From: Lachnoclostridium edouardi
Lineage (GTDB): Bacteria; Bacillota; Clostridia; Lachnospirales; Lachnospiraceae
Assembly: GCF_900240245.1 (NCBI RefSeq)
Contig: NZ_OESQ01000001.1
Coordinates: forward strand, 1,542,157 to 1,606,156
DNA length: 64,000 nt
Direction: 5' to 3'
In this document: piece after piece, positions 9,115 to 19,432 of the stretch
How the letters are laid out: each line of letters starts with the position of its first letter
How positions within the stretch are numbered: position 1 is the first letter of the stretch
Made by a program: the position numbers and the translations under genes
Notes under the pieces: generated by a model
Database searches by the model: none
The model's input: only the letters and a program-made list of their open reading frames with translations
Told to the model about the DNA's origin: nothing

Positions 9115-9223
9115 CTAAAAAAGGCTGTCTCTAAATCCACAAAAAGTCAGCCCGCTGCTTATCTGCTTATCATGCATACACAGATACCAGAGGGCTGACT
9201 GATGATTTAAAGGCAGTCTTTTT
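9115..9223. repeat. Imperfect 109-bp palindrome, terminator or MITE-like
   Basis: The ends are near-inverted copies of each other (AAAAAAGGCTGTCT at the left, AGGCAGTCTTTTTT at the right). Inside them AGTCAGCCC (9145-9153) pairs with GGGCTGACT (9192-9200), and ATCTG pairs with CAGAT further in. It sits between converging rubrerythrin and FAH-family genes, so a two-way terminator is the simple reading. Its size and terminal symmetry also fit a small non-autonomous element. Confidence 0.55.
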
Positions 9224-9225
9224 TG

Positions 9226-10125
9226 TTATATAATTTTATTCACCAGGGTTCCTATTCCTTCTACTTCACATTCTACCATATCTCCCTCTTTCAGAAATTT
9301 GGGAGGGGTAAATCCTAAGCCCACTCCTGAAGGCGTTCCCATAGAAATAATAGTTCCTGGTTTTAATGTCATCCCGGCAGATAATTCGCTGATAACATAG
9401 CTGATTCCAAAAATCATCTGGCTGGTATTGCTGTTCTGCCTAATCTCTCCATTTACCCGGGAGCAGATGGCAAGCTTAGGAGGATAAGGCAGGGATTCTC
9501 TTGTCACAATCCAAGGTCCCATTGGAGCGCTTCCATCCAGACTTTTTCCGAAATAAAACTGTTTATGTCTGTTCTGAATATCCCTGGCGCTGATATCATT
9601 TAAAATGGTATAGCCAAATACACACTCCTCGGCTTCCTCCAGGCTTACGTTGCTGGCCTCTTTTCCAATAATCACCGCCAGCTCCGCCTCATAATCCAGC
9701 TGCTTTGTAATCTGGCTGTGGCTGGGAATTCCCTCAAAGCAGGCCACAGCCTGATTTACTCTTTTAGAAAAATAAACGGCGTAGGGCCTCTCCCCATTAA
9801 ATTCTTCTTTTTTAAACCGGGCCGACTCCTCAGCATGTTCCATATAATTGATTCCCAGACAAATAATATCCTGCTGAGGCCTTTCAATAGGCGCCAGAAT
9901 TCTAATATCTTCCAGTCTGGCCGCCCCCTGTATAGTATATGGCTCCGGCTGCCTGTCTATTGTGTAATCAATCAGCTGTTTTTCCGACTGTCCCATTCCG
10001 CAGACCAGTTCATGCATAGTCTTATAGTCCACGCCCAGGGATTTTAAGGGATATACCCACTCCTCATCTTTACTTAAAGCTCCCAGCAGGATTCTGTCAC
10101 CTGCCTCATATGTCAATAATTTCAT
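9226..10125 (-). CDS. Fumarylacetoacetate hydrolase (FAH) family protein
   Basis: This 299-residue protein has the FAH C-terminal domain from about residue 90. The entry motif ICLGINYMEHAEE is followed by the metal-binding part QLDYEAELAVIIG and FGYTILNDISARD. These place it among small FAH proteins that act on acylpyruvates, oxaloacetate or 2-hydroxydienedioate compounds with Mg2+ or Mn2+. It appears to be a single-gene unit. Neighbouring genes do not name the substrate. The family is certain and the reaction is open. Confidence 0.85.
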   Translation of the reverse strand: MKLLTYEAGDRILLGALSKDEEWVYPLKSLGVDYKTMHELVCGMGQSEKQLIDYTIDRQPEPYTIQGAARLEDIRILAPIERPQQDIICLGINYMEHAEESARFKKEEFNGERPYAVYFSKRVNQAVACFEGIPSHSQITKQLDYEAELAVIIGKEASNVSLEEAEECVFGYTILNDISARDIQNRHKQFYFGKSLDGSAPMGPWIVTRESLPYPPKLAICSRVNGEIRQNSNTSQMIFGISYVISELSAGMTLKPGTIISMGTPSGVGLGFTPPKFLKEGDMVECEVEGIGTLVNKII

Positions 10126-10236
10126 AGCGCCTCCCCATTCCAGCGCTGTCCAAAATTTTCTTGTCTCTATGCAGCGCTTTTTTCTTCAGACTCTTCTTGT
10201 TATTGTAGCACAAATTTACTGATACTGCCAGAAAAG

Positions 10237-11745
10237 TTAGTCCAAATCTGCTTCCTCTGCCCAGGCGCAGGCACATTTAACAGCTCTGTTCCACCCTTTT
10301 ACCAAAGCGTTTCTTTTTTCATCCTCTATGGAACTTAAAAAAGTTCTGTCTATTTTCCAGTTCTTTTTTATATCCTCTTTTCCCTGCCAGTATCCCACTG
10401 CCAATCCGGCCAAATATGCCGCGCCTAAAGCTGTGGTTTCAATACATTCCGGCCTTTCTACCTGTATATTTAAAAGATCAGCCTGAAACTGCATTAAAAA
10501 GTTGTTGGCGCTGGCCCCGCCGTCTACCTTCAGCCTGCCTAAAGGAATCCCTGCGTCCATTTCCATAGCCTTAACAAGATCATAAACCTGATATGCCAGG
10601 GACTCCACAGTCGCCCGGACAAAATGCTCTTTTTTTGTTCCCCTGGTAATTCCCACAACCATTCCTCTTGCATAAGGATTCCAATAAGGCGCTCCCAGAC
10701 CTGCAAAAGCGGGAACTACATAAACGCCAGCTGTGTCTTCCACTGAAACACAATATTTTTCTGAAACAGGAGCTGATTTCAGCATACGCATCTCATCCCG
10801 CATCCACTGAATTGCCGCCCCCGCCACAAATACGCTGCCCTCTAATGCATACTGCACCTTCCCGTCAATACCTGCGGCGATTGTTGTCAAAAGGCCGTGG
10901 TCAGACCGGACGGCCTGTTCACCTGTATTCATTAATGTAAAGCAGCCTGTCCCATATGTATTCTTTACTTCCCCAGGCTGAAAACAGCATTGTCCAAACA
11001 AGGCCGACTGCTGGTCTCCCGCCACTCCTGCAATAGGAATGTGACCTCCTAAAATTTCTCTGTCAGTGTATCCAAAAAGACCGCTGGACATTTTCACCTC
11101 AGGCAGCATTACTTTAGGTATTTTAAAATAATCCAGGATTTTGTCGTCCCAGTTCAGATTTCTTATATCAAATAACATAGTTCTGGAGGCATTGGTAACA
11201 TCTGTTGCAAATACCTTTCCTCTAGTGAGATTCCAAATCAGCCATGTATCTACTGTGCCGAAAAGCAGCTGTCCCTTCTCTGCTTTTTCTCTGGCCCCCT
11301 CCACATTGTCCAGAATCCAGGCGATTTTACTGCCTGAAAAATAGGCGTCGGGAATCAAACCTGTAACCTCTCTTACATACTCCTCCAGGCCGTCCTTTTT
11401 AAGCCCCTTAATTTTGTCCGCAGTCCTTCTGCACTGCCATACAATAGCGTTGTATACTGGACGGCCTGTTTCCTTTTCCCAGACAATTGTTGTTTCTCTT
11501 TGATTTGTAATCCCAATTGCTGCAATATCATTGTGGTCCGCCCCTACAGCTCCCATTGCCTCCGTCATTACCCCCAGCTGTGCGGCCCATATTTCCATAG
11601 GATTATGCTCCACCCAGCCTGGCTGGGGGTAAATCTGAGTAAACTCCTTTTGCGCCACACTGCATATACTTCCTTTTTTGTCAAACAAAATACACCGTGA
11701 ACTGGTAGTGCCCTGATCTAAAGCAGCTATATATTTTCCCATCAT
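10237..11745 (-). CDS. glpK: Glycerol kinase
   Basis: This 502-residue protein starts [18 protein letters not shown], the FGGY-kinase ATP-binding entry of glycerol kinase. The family signature [20 protein letters not shown] is at about 240 and [19 protein letters not shown] near 405. It phosphorylates glycerol to glycerol 3-phosphate in the cytoplasm. A GAAGGAG ribosome binding site lies just upstream, and either of two adjacent ATG codons could be used. No glpF or glpD gene is adjacent, so uptake and oxidation must be encoded elsewhere. Confidence 0.96.
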   Translation of the reverse strand: MMGKYIAALDQGTTSSRCILFDKKGSICSVAQKEFTQIYPQPGWVEHNPMEIWAAQLGVMTEAMGAVGADHNDIAAIGITNQRETTIVWEKETGRPVYNAIVWQCRRTADKIKGLKKDGLEEYVREVTGLIPDAYFSGSKIAWILDNVEGAREKAEKGQLLFGTVDTWLIWNLTRGKVFATDVTNASRTMLFDIRNLNWDDKILDYFKIPKVMLPEVKMSSGLFGYTDREILGGHIPIAGVAGDQQSALFGQCCFQPGEVKNTYGTGCFTLMNTGEQAVRSDHGLLTTIAAGIDGKVQYALEGSVFVAGAAIQWMRDEMRMLKSAPVSEKYCVSVEDTAGVYVVPAFAGLGAPYWNPYARGMVVGITRGTKKEHFVRATVESLAYQVYDLVKAMEMDAGIPLGRLKVDGGASANNFLMQFQADLLNIQVERPECIETTALGAAYLAGLAVGYWQGKEDIKKNWKIDRTFLSSIEDEKRNALVKGWNRAVKCACAWAEEADLD

Positions 11746-11811
11746 TTGTCCTTCTCCTTCAAGGTGTTTTCTTCCTTCATCATAGTATATATGAAAACAG
11801 GAATCAACCTT

Positions 11812-14427
11812 TTATCTCATACTTTCCTTAATGGTTTTATATGCCTGAATCAAAGTAGTGGGAACAAGGGCAAATATTACAATAGTAGCCAGCTGTTTTA
11901 CTGTCAGGTCTGCCACTGAAAAAAGTGTCTGCAGTCCAGGTACAAATAACACGGCTGCCAGAAGAATTACTCCCGCCTCAAAGGCCATAATACTCCACAA
12001 ATTGCTTTTCAGGCCTAAACGAATAATGGAATGCTGGCTTCGGCAGTTAAATCCGTGGAACAATCTGGCCAAGGTAAGGGTGGAAAAAGCCATAGTGCTG
12101 GCGATTGCCTGAGCATTTTCTCCCCCTGTTTTTAATCCTGTATAATAGGCCATCATGGTACAGACTGCAATTAAACCGCCCTGAACTAAAATAGTCATCA
12201 TAAAGTTTTTCGTTAAAATTCCCTCTGAAGGGTCTCTGGGAGGTTCCTCTAAAAGTCCTTTTTCCGGAGGCTCCATACCTATGGCAATAGCCGGCAGGGA
12301 GTCTGTAAGTAAGTTAATAAACAGCAGATGCACAGGAGCGAACGGCACCGGCAGGGCCATAAGGGAAGTATATAAAACGCTGAGAATGCCTGCCATATTT
12401 CCTGAAAGCAGAAACTGAATGGCATTTTTAATATTTCTATATACATTTCTTCCGTTTTCCACTGCCTGAATAATAGTTGCAAAATTATCATCCGCCAGAA
12501 TCATAGAAGCTGCGTCCTTAGATACCTCTGTACCTGTAATACCCATGGCCACTCCAATATCAGCTTTTTTTAAGGCTGGGGCGTCATTGACTCCGTCCCC
12601 TGTCATAGCTACGATTTTGCCTCTGTCCTGCCATGCGTTGACAATGCGGATTTTATGTTCCGGTGATACTCTGGCATACACAGAAATCCGATCCAGCTTT
12701 TCCTGAAGCTCTCTCTCTGACATAGCGTCCAGCTCCGGCCCTGTGACGGCAATATCTCCCGTCTCCAGGATTCCAATATTTTGGGCAATGGCAGATGCCG
12801 TAACCTTGTGATCTCCTGTAATCATAACCGGTTTGATGCCAGCTCTGATGGCATTGGCTACAGCTGTTCTGGACTCTACTCTAGGCGGGTCCATCATGGA
12901 AATTAGTCCGATAAAGGTGTAGCCCTGCTCGCTGTCCATATTCAGCTTTTCCCCATCCTCCAGATGGCGGAACGCAAAAGCCAATACTCTTAATCCTTGT
13001 TTGGAAAACTCCATATTCTGAGTAAGAATTTTCTGTCTGTCAGACTCTCTCATAGGCCGCGCGCCGTCTGTAGTCATAATATTTACAGCCCTTGGAAGCA
13101 GCACGTCTACAGCGCCCTTTGTAAGAAGCGTTGGTTTTCCGTAAATTTTATGTTCTGTACTCATCAGCTTTCTGTCTGAGTCAAAAGGCAGCTCCCCTAG
13201 ACGAGGCATTTCCTTTCTCATCTCATTTTCATCCACCCCGATTTTATGCCCCAACTCCAAAAGGGCAAACTCTGTAGGATCACCTATCATCTTGCCTTCT
13301 GTATACGCGGCGTCATTTGTTAATATTGCAGTGTACAGCAGATACTGAGCCACTGGATTTCTGCTTTTAAAGTCCTTGGCCTTCATTAAATGGCCGTCCA
13401 GGTACGCCTGCTGAACTGTCATTTTATTCTGAGTCAGGGTTCCTGTTTTATCAGAACAGATTACAGATACGCAGCCTAAGCTTTCCACTGCCTTTAAATC
13501 TTTAATAATAGCGTGCTCTCTTGCCATTTTCTGAGTGCCCATGGCCTGCACAATCGTAACAATGGAGCTGAGAGCTTCCGGTATTGCCGCCACTGCCAAA
13601 GCTACTGCAAACATTAAAGAATCCAGAACAGGCATTTTCCTGTAAATACTTAATCCAAAAACTAAAGCGGAAATGGCCATAATCACCATTGCCAGACGGC
13701 TGCTGAACTGATCTAAGCTGATTTGAAGGGGAGTTTTCTTTTCTTTTGTTTCATTCATTAAAGCAGCTATTTTTCCTATTTCAGTTTCCATTCCAGTTGC
13801 TGTAACTAAAACTACAGCCCTTCCTCCTGTAACCAAAGAGCTGGAAAATACCATGTTCGTCTGATCAGCCAAGGCCACACTAGCCGCGGTAAGAGGTTTC
13901 TCCTGTTTGTCTACATTTGTAGACTCTCCAGTCAAAGAGCTTTCGTTTACCTGAAGAGAATAATTCTCTAAAATTCTGCCGTCAGCCACTACCAGATCCC
14001 CGGCCTCCAGCAAAAGAATATCTCCAGGCACTACATCCTTAGAATCCAGCTCCGCCTTTTTCCCGTCTCTCATTACTTTTGCCGTGGGGGACGACAAGGC
14101 TTTTAAGCTGTCCAGAGATTTCTCCGCCTTTTCATGCTGTACTGTTCCTAAAATAGCGTTGAGAATAATTACGGCAAAAATTACAACAGTGCTTTCTATA
14201 TTCCCTGATACCATTGAAATCAATGCCGCTGCAATAAGAATAATAACCAGCAGATCTTTAAACTGTTCTAAAAATACTTGAAACGTACTTTTTTTCTTTG
14301 ATTCCTTTAATACGTTTTTCCCGTATTCTGCCATCCTTTTCTCTGCCTGGCCGGAAGATAATCCTGCAGATGTTACCTCCATCTTTTGCATAGCTTCTTC
14401 TCTTGATAACTGAATCCATGTTTTCAT
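11812..14427 (-). CDS. P-type cation-transporting ATPase, Ca2+/Mn2+ export type
   Basis: This 871-residue P2-type ATPase shows all the domains. The N-terminal cation ATPase domain has LSREEAMQKMEVT. The actuator loop carries LTGES, and the phosphorylation site is ICSDKTGTLTQNKMTV. The nucleotide-binding part has FDSDRKLMST, and the hinge reads MTGDGVNDAPALKKADIG. Membrane segment 4 reads AAIPEALSSIVTI and the six C-terminal segments are intact. The protein resembles SERCA/PMCA-type bacterial calcium pumps. A yybP-ykoY-type Mn2+ riboswitch directly upstream makes Mn2+ export, as in Lactococcus YoaB or pneumococcal MgtA, the more likely physiological job. It is a single-gene transcript. Confidence 0.9.
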   Translation of the reverse strand: MKTWIQLSREEAMQKMEVTSAGLSSGQAEKRMAEYGKNVLKESKKKSTFQVFLEQFKDLLVIILIAAALISMVSGNIESTVVIFAVIILNAILGTVQHEKAEKSLDSLKALSSPTAKVMRDGKKAELDSKDVVPGDILLLEAGDLVVADGRILENYSLQVNESSLTGESTNVDKQEKPLTAASVALADQTNMVFSSSLVTGGRAVVLVTATGMETEIGKIAALMNETKEKKTPLQISLDQFSSRLAMVIMAISALVFGLSIYRKMPVLDSLMFAVALAVAAIPEALSSIVTIVQAMGTQKMAREHAIIKDLKAVESLGCVSVICSDKTGTLTQNKMTVQQAYLDGHLMKAKDFKSRNPVAQYLLYTAILTNDAAYTEGKMIGDPTEFALLELGHKIGVDENEMRKEMPRLGELPFDSDRKLMSTEHKIYGKPTLLTKGAVDVLLPRAVNIMTTDGARPMRESDRQKILTQNMEFSKQGLRVLAFAFRHLEDGEKLNMDSEQGYTFIGLISMMDPPRVESRTAVANAIRAGIKPVMITGDHKVTASAIAQNIGILETGDIAVTGPELDAMSERELQEKLDRISVYARVSPEHKIRIVNAWQDRGKIVAMTGDGVNDAPALKKADIGVAMGITGTEVSKDAASMILADDNFATIIQAVENGRNVYRNIKNAIQFLLSGNMAGILSVLYTSLMALPVPFAPVHLLFINLLTDSLPAIAIGMEPPEKGLLEEPPRDPSEGILTKNFMMTILVQGGLIAVCTMMAYYTGLKTGGENAQAIASTMAFSTLTLARLFHGFNCRSQHSIIRLGLKSNLWSIMAFEAGVILLAAVLFVPGLQTLFSVADLTVKQLATIVIFALVPTTLIQAYKTIKESMR

Positions 14428-14465
14428 CTTATGACGCTCCTCTCTCTATTACATATGGTATGAAC

Positions 14466-14531
14466 TAAAAAAGACTTTTCATGCATGAAAATGTACAAAC
14501 TTACAATTTGACATTCATGCATGAAAAGTCT
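14466..14531 (-). terminator. Riboswitch-controlled intrinsic terminator before the P-type ATPase
   Basis: On the minus strand AGACTTTTCATGCATGAA (from 14531 down) pairs with the matching arm ending at 14473, followed by a T run at 14467-14472. The first arm contains CTTTTC, which is also the 3' half of aptamer helix P1. Closing P1 should therefore prevent terminator formation and turn the gene on. Confidence 0.75.
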
Positions 14532-14607
14532 CATTACCATCTAGGTATGCCTCACCAGACCACTAGGGCCGCGATTGTTGACAAGGCATTTCAACTACTC
14601 CCTTTTC
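14523..14607 (-). ncRNA. yybP-ykoY (Mn2+-sensing) riboswitch aptamer
   Basis: Read on the minus strand from 14607, GAAAAG then GGAGTAG opens the motif, GTCAACA follows, and the distal part has CTGGTGAGGCATACC and GGTAATGAGA before CTTTTC closes P1. These are the conserved pieces of the yybP-ykoY class, which senses Mn2+ and often controls Mn2+ exporters and P-type ATPases. The match is by eye and not by covariance model. The overlap of P1 with the terminator arm supports the call. Confidence 0.78.
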
Positions 14608-14673
14608 TTATTCAGTTTTGTTTCATGTATTATATGACAGAAGAATAGAAAAATCAATAGGATTTACAAAGAT

Positions 14674-15678
14674 TTAACGAATTCTCTCTGGGAATCCCAC
14701 TTTTTTCTGAACCTTTCTCAAAGTCTTGGTGGCAAAGTAATTGGCTTTCTCACTGTTATTCTTAATTACTCCGTCAATATAATCTTTATTTTTCGTCAGA
14801 TCATGGAAACGGTCCTGAAGAGGCTTTAACACGCCCACAACTGATTCTCCAACTGCCAGTTTAAAATCTCCGTATCCTTTTCCCTCAAATTCCTTTTCTG
14901 CCTCCGCCGGAGTTTTGCCTGTACATGCACAGTAAATATCAAGCAGGTTCTTAATTCCCGGCTGCTCCTCACTGTAGCGCACACATGCCTCTGAGTCTGT
15001 GACAGCTCTTTTAAACTTACGGATAATTGTGTCCGGATCATCCATCAAATAAATGCTGGCATTTACATTTTCATCTGACTTGGACATTTTCTTGGAAGGA
15101 TCCTGAAGGCTCATAATCTTAGCCCCCACCTTTCCAATGTAGGCCTCGGGAATTGTAAATACGTCTCCGTAAATACTGTTGAATCTCTGGGCAATGTCTC
15201 TTGTCAGCTCCAGATGCTGCATCTGGTCTACGCCTACAGGCACTACGTCCGTCTGGTACAGCAGAATATCTGCAGCCATCAGCACCGGGTAGGTAAACAG
15301 GCCGGCATTAATATTGTCTGCATGTTTTGCCGCCTTATCTTTAAACTGAGTCATACGGTTTAACTCGCCCATATAAGTAAAGCAGTTTAAAATCCATGCC
15401 AGCTCTGCGTGGCCGGACACATGGGACTGATAGTAAATACAATTTTTCTCCGGGTCCAGGCCGGCGGCAATATAAAGAGTTAAAAGAGTTCTGGCCCGCT
15501 TTCTCAGCTCTGCCGGGTCCTGGCGCACTGTAATAGAGTGCATGTCCACCACGCTGTAAAAAGTCTCATATTCATCACTGATAGTCACCCAGTTTTTTAA
15601 AGCTCCCAGGTAATTTCCAAGAGTCAGATTTCCTGTAGCCTGCATTCCGCTAAATAAGATTTTTTTGTCGTTTAACAT
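14674..15678 (-). CDS. trpS: Tryptophanyl-tRNA synthetase
   Basis: This 334-residue class I aminoacyl-tRNA synthetase reads LFSGMQATGNLTLGNYLGA at the N-terminus. The HIGH-type motif is degenerate as usual for this family (TGNLTLGNYLG), and the KMSKS loop is intact in DPSKKMSKSDEN near residue 200. It charges tRNA-Trp. The AGGAGG ribosome binding site sits 9 bases before the ATG. A promoter-like TTGACA lies at about 15750 on the minus strand. No T-box leader fits in the 166 bp to the divergent luxS gene. Confidence 0.97.
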   Translation of the reverse strand: MLNDKKILFSGMQATGNLTLGNYLGALKNWVTISDEYETFYSVVDMHSITVRQDPAELRKRARTLLTLYIAAGLDPEKNCIYYQSHVSGHAELAWILNCFTYMGELNRMTQFKDKAAKHADNINAGLFTYPVLMAADILLYQTDVVPVGVDQMQHLELTRDIAQRFNSIYGDVFTIPEAYIGKVGAKIMSLQDPSKKMSKSDENVNASIYLMDDPDTIIRKFKRAVTDSEACVRYSEEQPGIKNLLDIYCACTGKTPAEAEKEFEGKGYGDFKLAVGESVVGVLKPLQDRFHDLTKNKDYIDGVIKNNSEKANYFATKTLRKVQKKVGFPERIR

Positions 15679-15782
15679 ATGTTTATTTCCTCCTGTAAAC
15701 AGGTTTTTTCGCCATGTTTCTATTTTGGTAGATTTTCTTCAAAATGTCAAGAAATATATTCTCCAGGCAATAAGGGTATTCC

Positions 15783-15811
15783 TTGTAAAAATGATTTCTA
15801 TGATTTATACT
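15783..15811 (+). promoter_or_regulatory. luxS promoter
   Basis: TTGTAA at 15783-15788 and TATACT at 15806-15811 are spaced by 17 bases and lie 34 bp upstream of the luxS start. This is a good housekeeping sigma factor promoter. Confidence 0.6.
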
Positions 15812-15844
15812 TTAACATATGACATTAGACAGGAGAATAAAATT

Positions 15845-16327
15845 ATGGAAAAAATCACCAGCTTTACTATTAATCATTTAAAACTGCTGCCTGGAGTATA
15901 TGTATCCAGAAAGGATCCGGCGGGCAGCGCGGTGATCACAACCTTTGATATCCGCATGACCCGCCCTAATGAAGAGCCTGTTATGAATACAGCTGAAATG
16001 CATACTATAGAGCACCTGGCTGCCACTTATTTAAGAAATCACCCTGATTTCGGGCCCAAAATTATTTATTTCGGACCTATGGGCTGCCGCACCGGATTTT
16101 ATCTGCTGTTAAGCGGAGATTATGAATCTAAGGACATTATTCCTCTTCTGACCTCTATGTTCCAGTTTATCCGTGACTTTAAAGGCCAGGTTCCCGGCGC
16201 TTCTGCCAGAGACTGCGGCAATTATCTGGACATGAATCTGCCTATGGCCAATTATCTGGCCGACAAATTTTTAGTGCAGGTGCTGGACCACATTGATGAT
16301 TCCAGACTTTATTATCCAGAAGACTAA
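15845..16327 (+). CDS. luxS: S-ribosylhomocysteine lyase
   Basis: The start at 15845 (MEKITSFTINHLKLLPGVY) has an AGGAG site 10 bases upstream and gives 160 residues, the usual LuxS length. A longer upstream reading frame is rejected. The metal-binding motif HTIEH and the catalytic Cys region GPMGCRTGFYLLL and ARDCGNYLDMN are intact. LuxS splits S-ribosylhomocysteine into homocysteine and DPD, the AI-2 precursor, so it belongs to the SAM recycling cycle with metK near 60 kb. It is followed by a strong terminator. Confidence 0.97.
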   Translation: MEKITSFTINHLKLLPGVYVSRKDPAGSAVITTFDIRMTRPNEEPVMNTAEMHTIEHLAATYLRNHPDFGPKIIYFGPMGCRTGFYLLLSGDYESKDIIPLLTSMFQFIRDFKGQVPGASARDCGNYLDMNLPMANYLADKFLVQVLDHIDDSRLYYPED

Positions 16328-16340
16328 ACAGAAAAATATA

Positions 16341-16385
16341 GCACAAAAAAGAAGCAGCGCCAACAGCAATGCTTCTTTTTTGTGC
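16341..16385. terminator. Bidirectional terminator after luxS
   Basis: GCACAAAAAAGAAGCA at 16341-16356 pairs with TGCTTCTTTTTTGTGC at 16370-16385. The A and T runs inside the stem let it end luxS and the converging small coiled-coil gene. Confidence 0.85.
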
Positions 16386-16394
16386 ATTTATTAA

Positions 16395-16622
16395 TTAAAG
16401 GCCTATGTTTCCAATTACTCGTTTTACATCTTCTACTGACATATTTTTTTCACTCATCAGCCCTAACAGCTCCTGAAGCTCTAAGTTATGCAGCTCTTTT
16501 TCACATTCCTTTTTTTCAGCCTTTAGCTTTTCAAGGCCTTCCTCGTATTTGGCCATGGCTTCTGTTATTTCTTCTAACTTTTCCTGCAATTTTTCCCTGC
16601 TGGTTTTTCTTGTCCTTGCCAT
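16395..16622 (-). CDS. Small coiled-coil protein of unknown function
   Basis: The start at 16622 (MARTRKTSREKLQEKLEEI) follows a GGGGAC site and gives 75 residues. A longer frame from 16676 lacks a ribosome binding site. Residues 10-55 are a heptad-rich, highly charged helix (EKLEEITEAMAKYEEGLEKL), and a short LELQELLGLM helix follows. It resembles DUF4315-type small proteins only in composition, and I do not recognise it. It lies between luxS and clpB and could be a small partner protein. Coding potential is supported by codon use and the ribosome binding site. Confidence 0.6.
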   Translation of the reverse strand: MARTRKTSREKLQEKLEEITEAMAKYEEGLEKLKAEKKECEKELHNLELQELLGLMSEKNMSVEDVKRVIGNIGL

Positions 16623-16727
16623 AATAACATGTCCCCTTCTCTTAATCTTCTGATTGCCTAAAATCAGGCCAACCATTTCATAATATTTTATTACGGGGAA
16701 GGGGAAGTTATTCCTGTTTTTTCAGAA

Positions 16728-19319
16728 TTATTTTGTATAAGCTGTCAGCCCGTTTTTATCTTGATTTAAGTCTATTACAATAATATTTCCGGTGTGAACC
16801 TTATCTTCCAGAATCATTCTGGCTGCCAGTGTTTCCACATGCTTCTGCAGGTAACGTTTTAATGGACGAGCCCCGTAAACAGGATCGTAGCCCTCTTCTG
16901 CCACATATTTTCTGGCCTCGTCTGTCAGCTGAATAGACAGCTCCTTGTCTGCCAGACGTTTATTCACATCTTCAATAAGCAGATCAATAATTCCTCCAAT
17001 GTTGTCTCTTGTTAAAGGCTTAAATAAAATCGTTTCGTCTAAACGGTTTAAAAATTCCGGTCTGAAATGGGCTCTTAAATCGTTCATAACCATCTGCTCT
17101 GCTTCCGGCCTGATATTTCCTCCCTCATCAATTCCGTCTAATAAATACTGGGAACCAATATTAGAGGTCATAATTAAAATTGTATTTTTAAAGTCCACGG
17201 TTTTGCCTGTGGAATCTGTAATTCGTCCGTCATCCAGAACCTGAAGAAGCACGTTAAATACATCCGGGTGGGCTTTTTCTACCTCGTCAAACAGCACTAC
17301 AGAGTAAGGCTTTCTCCTGACTGCTTCTGTCAGCTGTCCGCCTTCATCATATCCTACATATCCTGGAGGCGCTCCAATAAGCCTTGATACAGAATGCTTC
17401 TCCATGTATTCGCTCATATCAATTCTCACCATATTAGATTCATCGTCAAATAAGGCTTCTGCCAGGGCCTTTGCCAGCTCTGTTTTACCTACGCCTGTAG
17501 GTCCTAAAAACAGGAAGGAGCCAATAGGCTTTGTAGGGTCCTTAATTCCCGCCTTAGAGCGGATAATAGCTTCTGTAACCTTTTCAACGCCCTCGTCCTG
17601 TCCGATTACCCTTTTGTGAAGCACCTGGTCCAGGTGAAGGGTTTTGCTTCTTTCACTTTCAGTCAGCTTCGCTACAGGAATATTGGTCCATCTGGAAATG
17701 ATTCTGGCGATTTCATCATCAGTAACGCTTTCATGTACCAGACTAAGATCCTGTTTCTTTACCTTTTCCTCTTCCTCCTGCAGCTCTTTCTGAAGCTGAG
17801 GCAGTTTCCCATACTGCAGCTCCGCAGCTTTATTTAAATCATACTGCTGTTTGGCATCCTGAATCTGACGGTTTAACAGCTCAATTTCTTCACGCAGTCT
17901 GGAAAGCTTATCTACAGAAGACTTTTCATTTTCCCACTGAGCCTTTTGTGAGGCAAACTTATCGTGAAGCTCCGCCAGCTCCTGCTGGAGTGCAGCCAGT
18001 CTTTCCTCGCTTAAATGGTCAGTCTCTTTTTTCAATGCAGCCTCTTCTATTTCCATCTGCATAATCTTTCTGGACAATTCATCCAGCTCAGCAGGCATAG
18101 AATCCATTTCTGTTTTTATCAGGGCGCAGGCCTCATCTACCAGGTCAATGGCTTTATCAGGAAGGAAACGGTCTGTAATATACCTGTCTGAAAGTACTGC
18201 CGCTGACACTAAAGCTGAGTCTGTAATTTTTACTCCGTGGTAAACCTCATATCTTTCTTTTAAACCTCTGAGAATAGAAATTGTATCCTCTACTGTAGGC
18301 TCATCCACCAGCACAGGCTGAAAACGTCTTTCCAGGGCAGCGTCCTTCTCAATATATTTTCTGTATTCATCTAATGTAGTAGCGCCTATACAGTGCAGCT
18401 CTCCTCTTGCCAGCATAGGCTTTAACAAGTTGCCGGCGTCCATGGAGCCCTCTGTTTTTCCGGCCCCTACAATAGTGTGAAGCTCGTCGATAAACAGAAT
18501 AATCTGGCCCTCGCTTTTCTTCACCTCTTCCAGAACGGCTTTTAAACGTTCCTCAAACTCGCCCCTGTATTTGGCGCCTGCCACTAAAGCGCCCATATCC
18601 AGGGCAAACAGCTTTCTGTTTTTCAGGCCTTCAGGCACGTCTCCTCTTACAATTCTCTGAGCCAGGCCTTCTACAACCGCCGTTTTACCTACTCCAGGCT
18701 CGCCGATAAGCACTGGGTTATTCTTTGTCTTTCTGGAAAGAATTCTAATTACATTTCTGATTTCACTGTCTCGGCCAATGACAGGGTCCAGCTTTTGACC
18801 TCTGGCTCTCTCTACCAGATCGCTGCCGTACTTTTCCAAGGTATCATATGTGGCCTCCGGGTTGTCGCTTACTACTCTCTGATTGCCTCTTACAGTAGAT
18901 AAGGCCTGTAAAAATGTTTCCCTGGTAATGCCGTACTGGCGGAACATTTCTTTTAAGGTTTTATCAGGCTGGCGAAGCATTGACAAAAACAGATGCTCTA
19001 CAGAGACGTATTCGTCTCCCATTGCCTTGGCCTCGTCTTCTGCGTTAATTAAAACCTTATTCAGATCATTGCTGACATACACCTGACCGCTGCCGCTGAC
19101 CTTAGGCAGCTTGCTTACCTGCTGCTCTGCCTCATTTAAAAACAGCTCCGGGGATATATTCATTTTAGTAATAAGCTTTAAAATTAAACTATCCTCTACA
19201 GTAAGGAGACTGTACAGCAAATGCTCCTGCTCAATCTGCTGATTTCCATGCTCATACGCCAGTTTTTCACAGTTCTGGACTGCTTCTATAGATTTTTGCG
19301 TAAATTTATTAATATTCAT
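16728..19319 (-). CDS. clpB: ATP-dependent disaggregase ClpB
   Basis: This 863-residue AAA+ chaperone is full length. It has the Clp N-domain (residues 1-145) and first nucleotide-binding domain [18 protein letters not shown]. The middle coiled-coil domain (about 410-520, rich in [20 protein letters not shown]) separates ClpB from ClpC. The second nucleotide-binding domain has [20 protein letters not shown]. ClpB unfolds aggregates with DnaK. The AAGGAGG site lies 8 bases before ATG. Expression is likely repressed by HrcA through the CIRCE element overlapping its promoter. Confidence 0.98.
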   Translation of the reverse strand: MNINKFTQKSIEAVQNCEKLAYEHGNQQIEQEHLLYSLLTVEDSLILKLITKMNISPELFLNEAEQQVSKLPKVSGSGQVYVSNDLNKVLINAEDEAKAMGDEYVSVEHLFLSMLRQPDKTLKEMFRQYGITRETFLQALSTVRGNQRVVSDNPEATYDTLEKYGSDLVERARGQKLDPVIGRDSEIRNVIRILSRKTKNNPVLIGEPGVGKTAVVEGLAQRIVRGDVPEGLKNRKLFALDMGALVAGAKYRGEFEERLKAVLEEVKKSEGQIILFIDELHTIVGAGKTEGSMDAGNLLKPMLARGELHCIGATTLDEYRKYIEKDAALERRFQPVLVDEPTVEDTISILRGLKERYEVYHGVKITDSALVSAAVLSDRYITDRFLPDKAIDLVDEACALIKTEMDSMPAELDELSRKIMQMEIEEAALKKETDHLSEERLAALQQELAELHDKFASQKAQWENEKSSVDKLSRLREEIELLNRQIQDAKQQYDLNKAAELQYGKLPQLQKELQEEEEKVKKQDLSLVHESVTDDEIARIISRWTNIPVAKLTESERSKTLHLDQVLHKRVIGQDEGVEKVTEAIIRSKAGIKDPTKPIGSFLFLGPTGVGKTELAKALAEALFDDESNMVRIDMSEYMEKHSVSRLIGAPPGYVGYDEGGQLTEAVRRKPYSVVLFDEVEKAHPDVFNVLLQVLDDGRITDSTGKTVDFKNTILIMTSNIGSQYLLDGIDEGGNIRPEAEQMVMNDLRAHFRPEFLNRLDETILFKPLTRDNIGGIIDLLIEDVNKRLADKELSIQLTDEARKYVAEEGYDPVYGARPLKRYLQKHVETLAARMILEDKVHTGNIIVIDLNQDKNGLTAYTK

Positions 19320-19385
19320 AACACGAACCTCCTTTCAAGTGGTACGTATAAACTATAATCTTACTTTCTGTTCTATTCGTACTAT

Positions 19386-19428
19386 AACATACCACATATT
19401 ATTAGCACTGTCAAGAGGTGAGTGCTAT
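19386..19428 (-). promoter_or_regulatory. clpB promoter overlapped by a CIRCE operator
   Basis: On the minus strand TTGACA (19414-19409) and TATGTT (19391-19386) are 17 bases apart. The inverted repeat TTAGCACTG (19402-19410) and GAGTGCTAT (19420-19428) with a 9-base centre matches the CIRCE consensus with one mismatch in each arm. HrcA binding would cover the -35 element. Confidence 0.85.
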
Positions 19429-19432
19429 TTTT

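Noticed and set aside
15679..15844. T-box leader for trpS
   Set aside because: The gap to the divergent luxS gene is too short, and no T-box sequence or terminator was seen.
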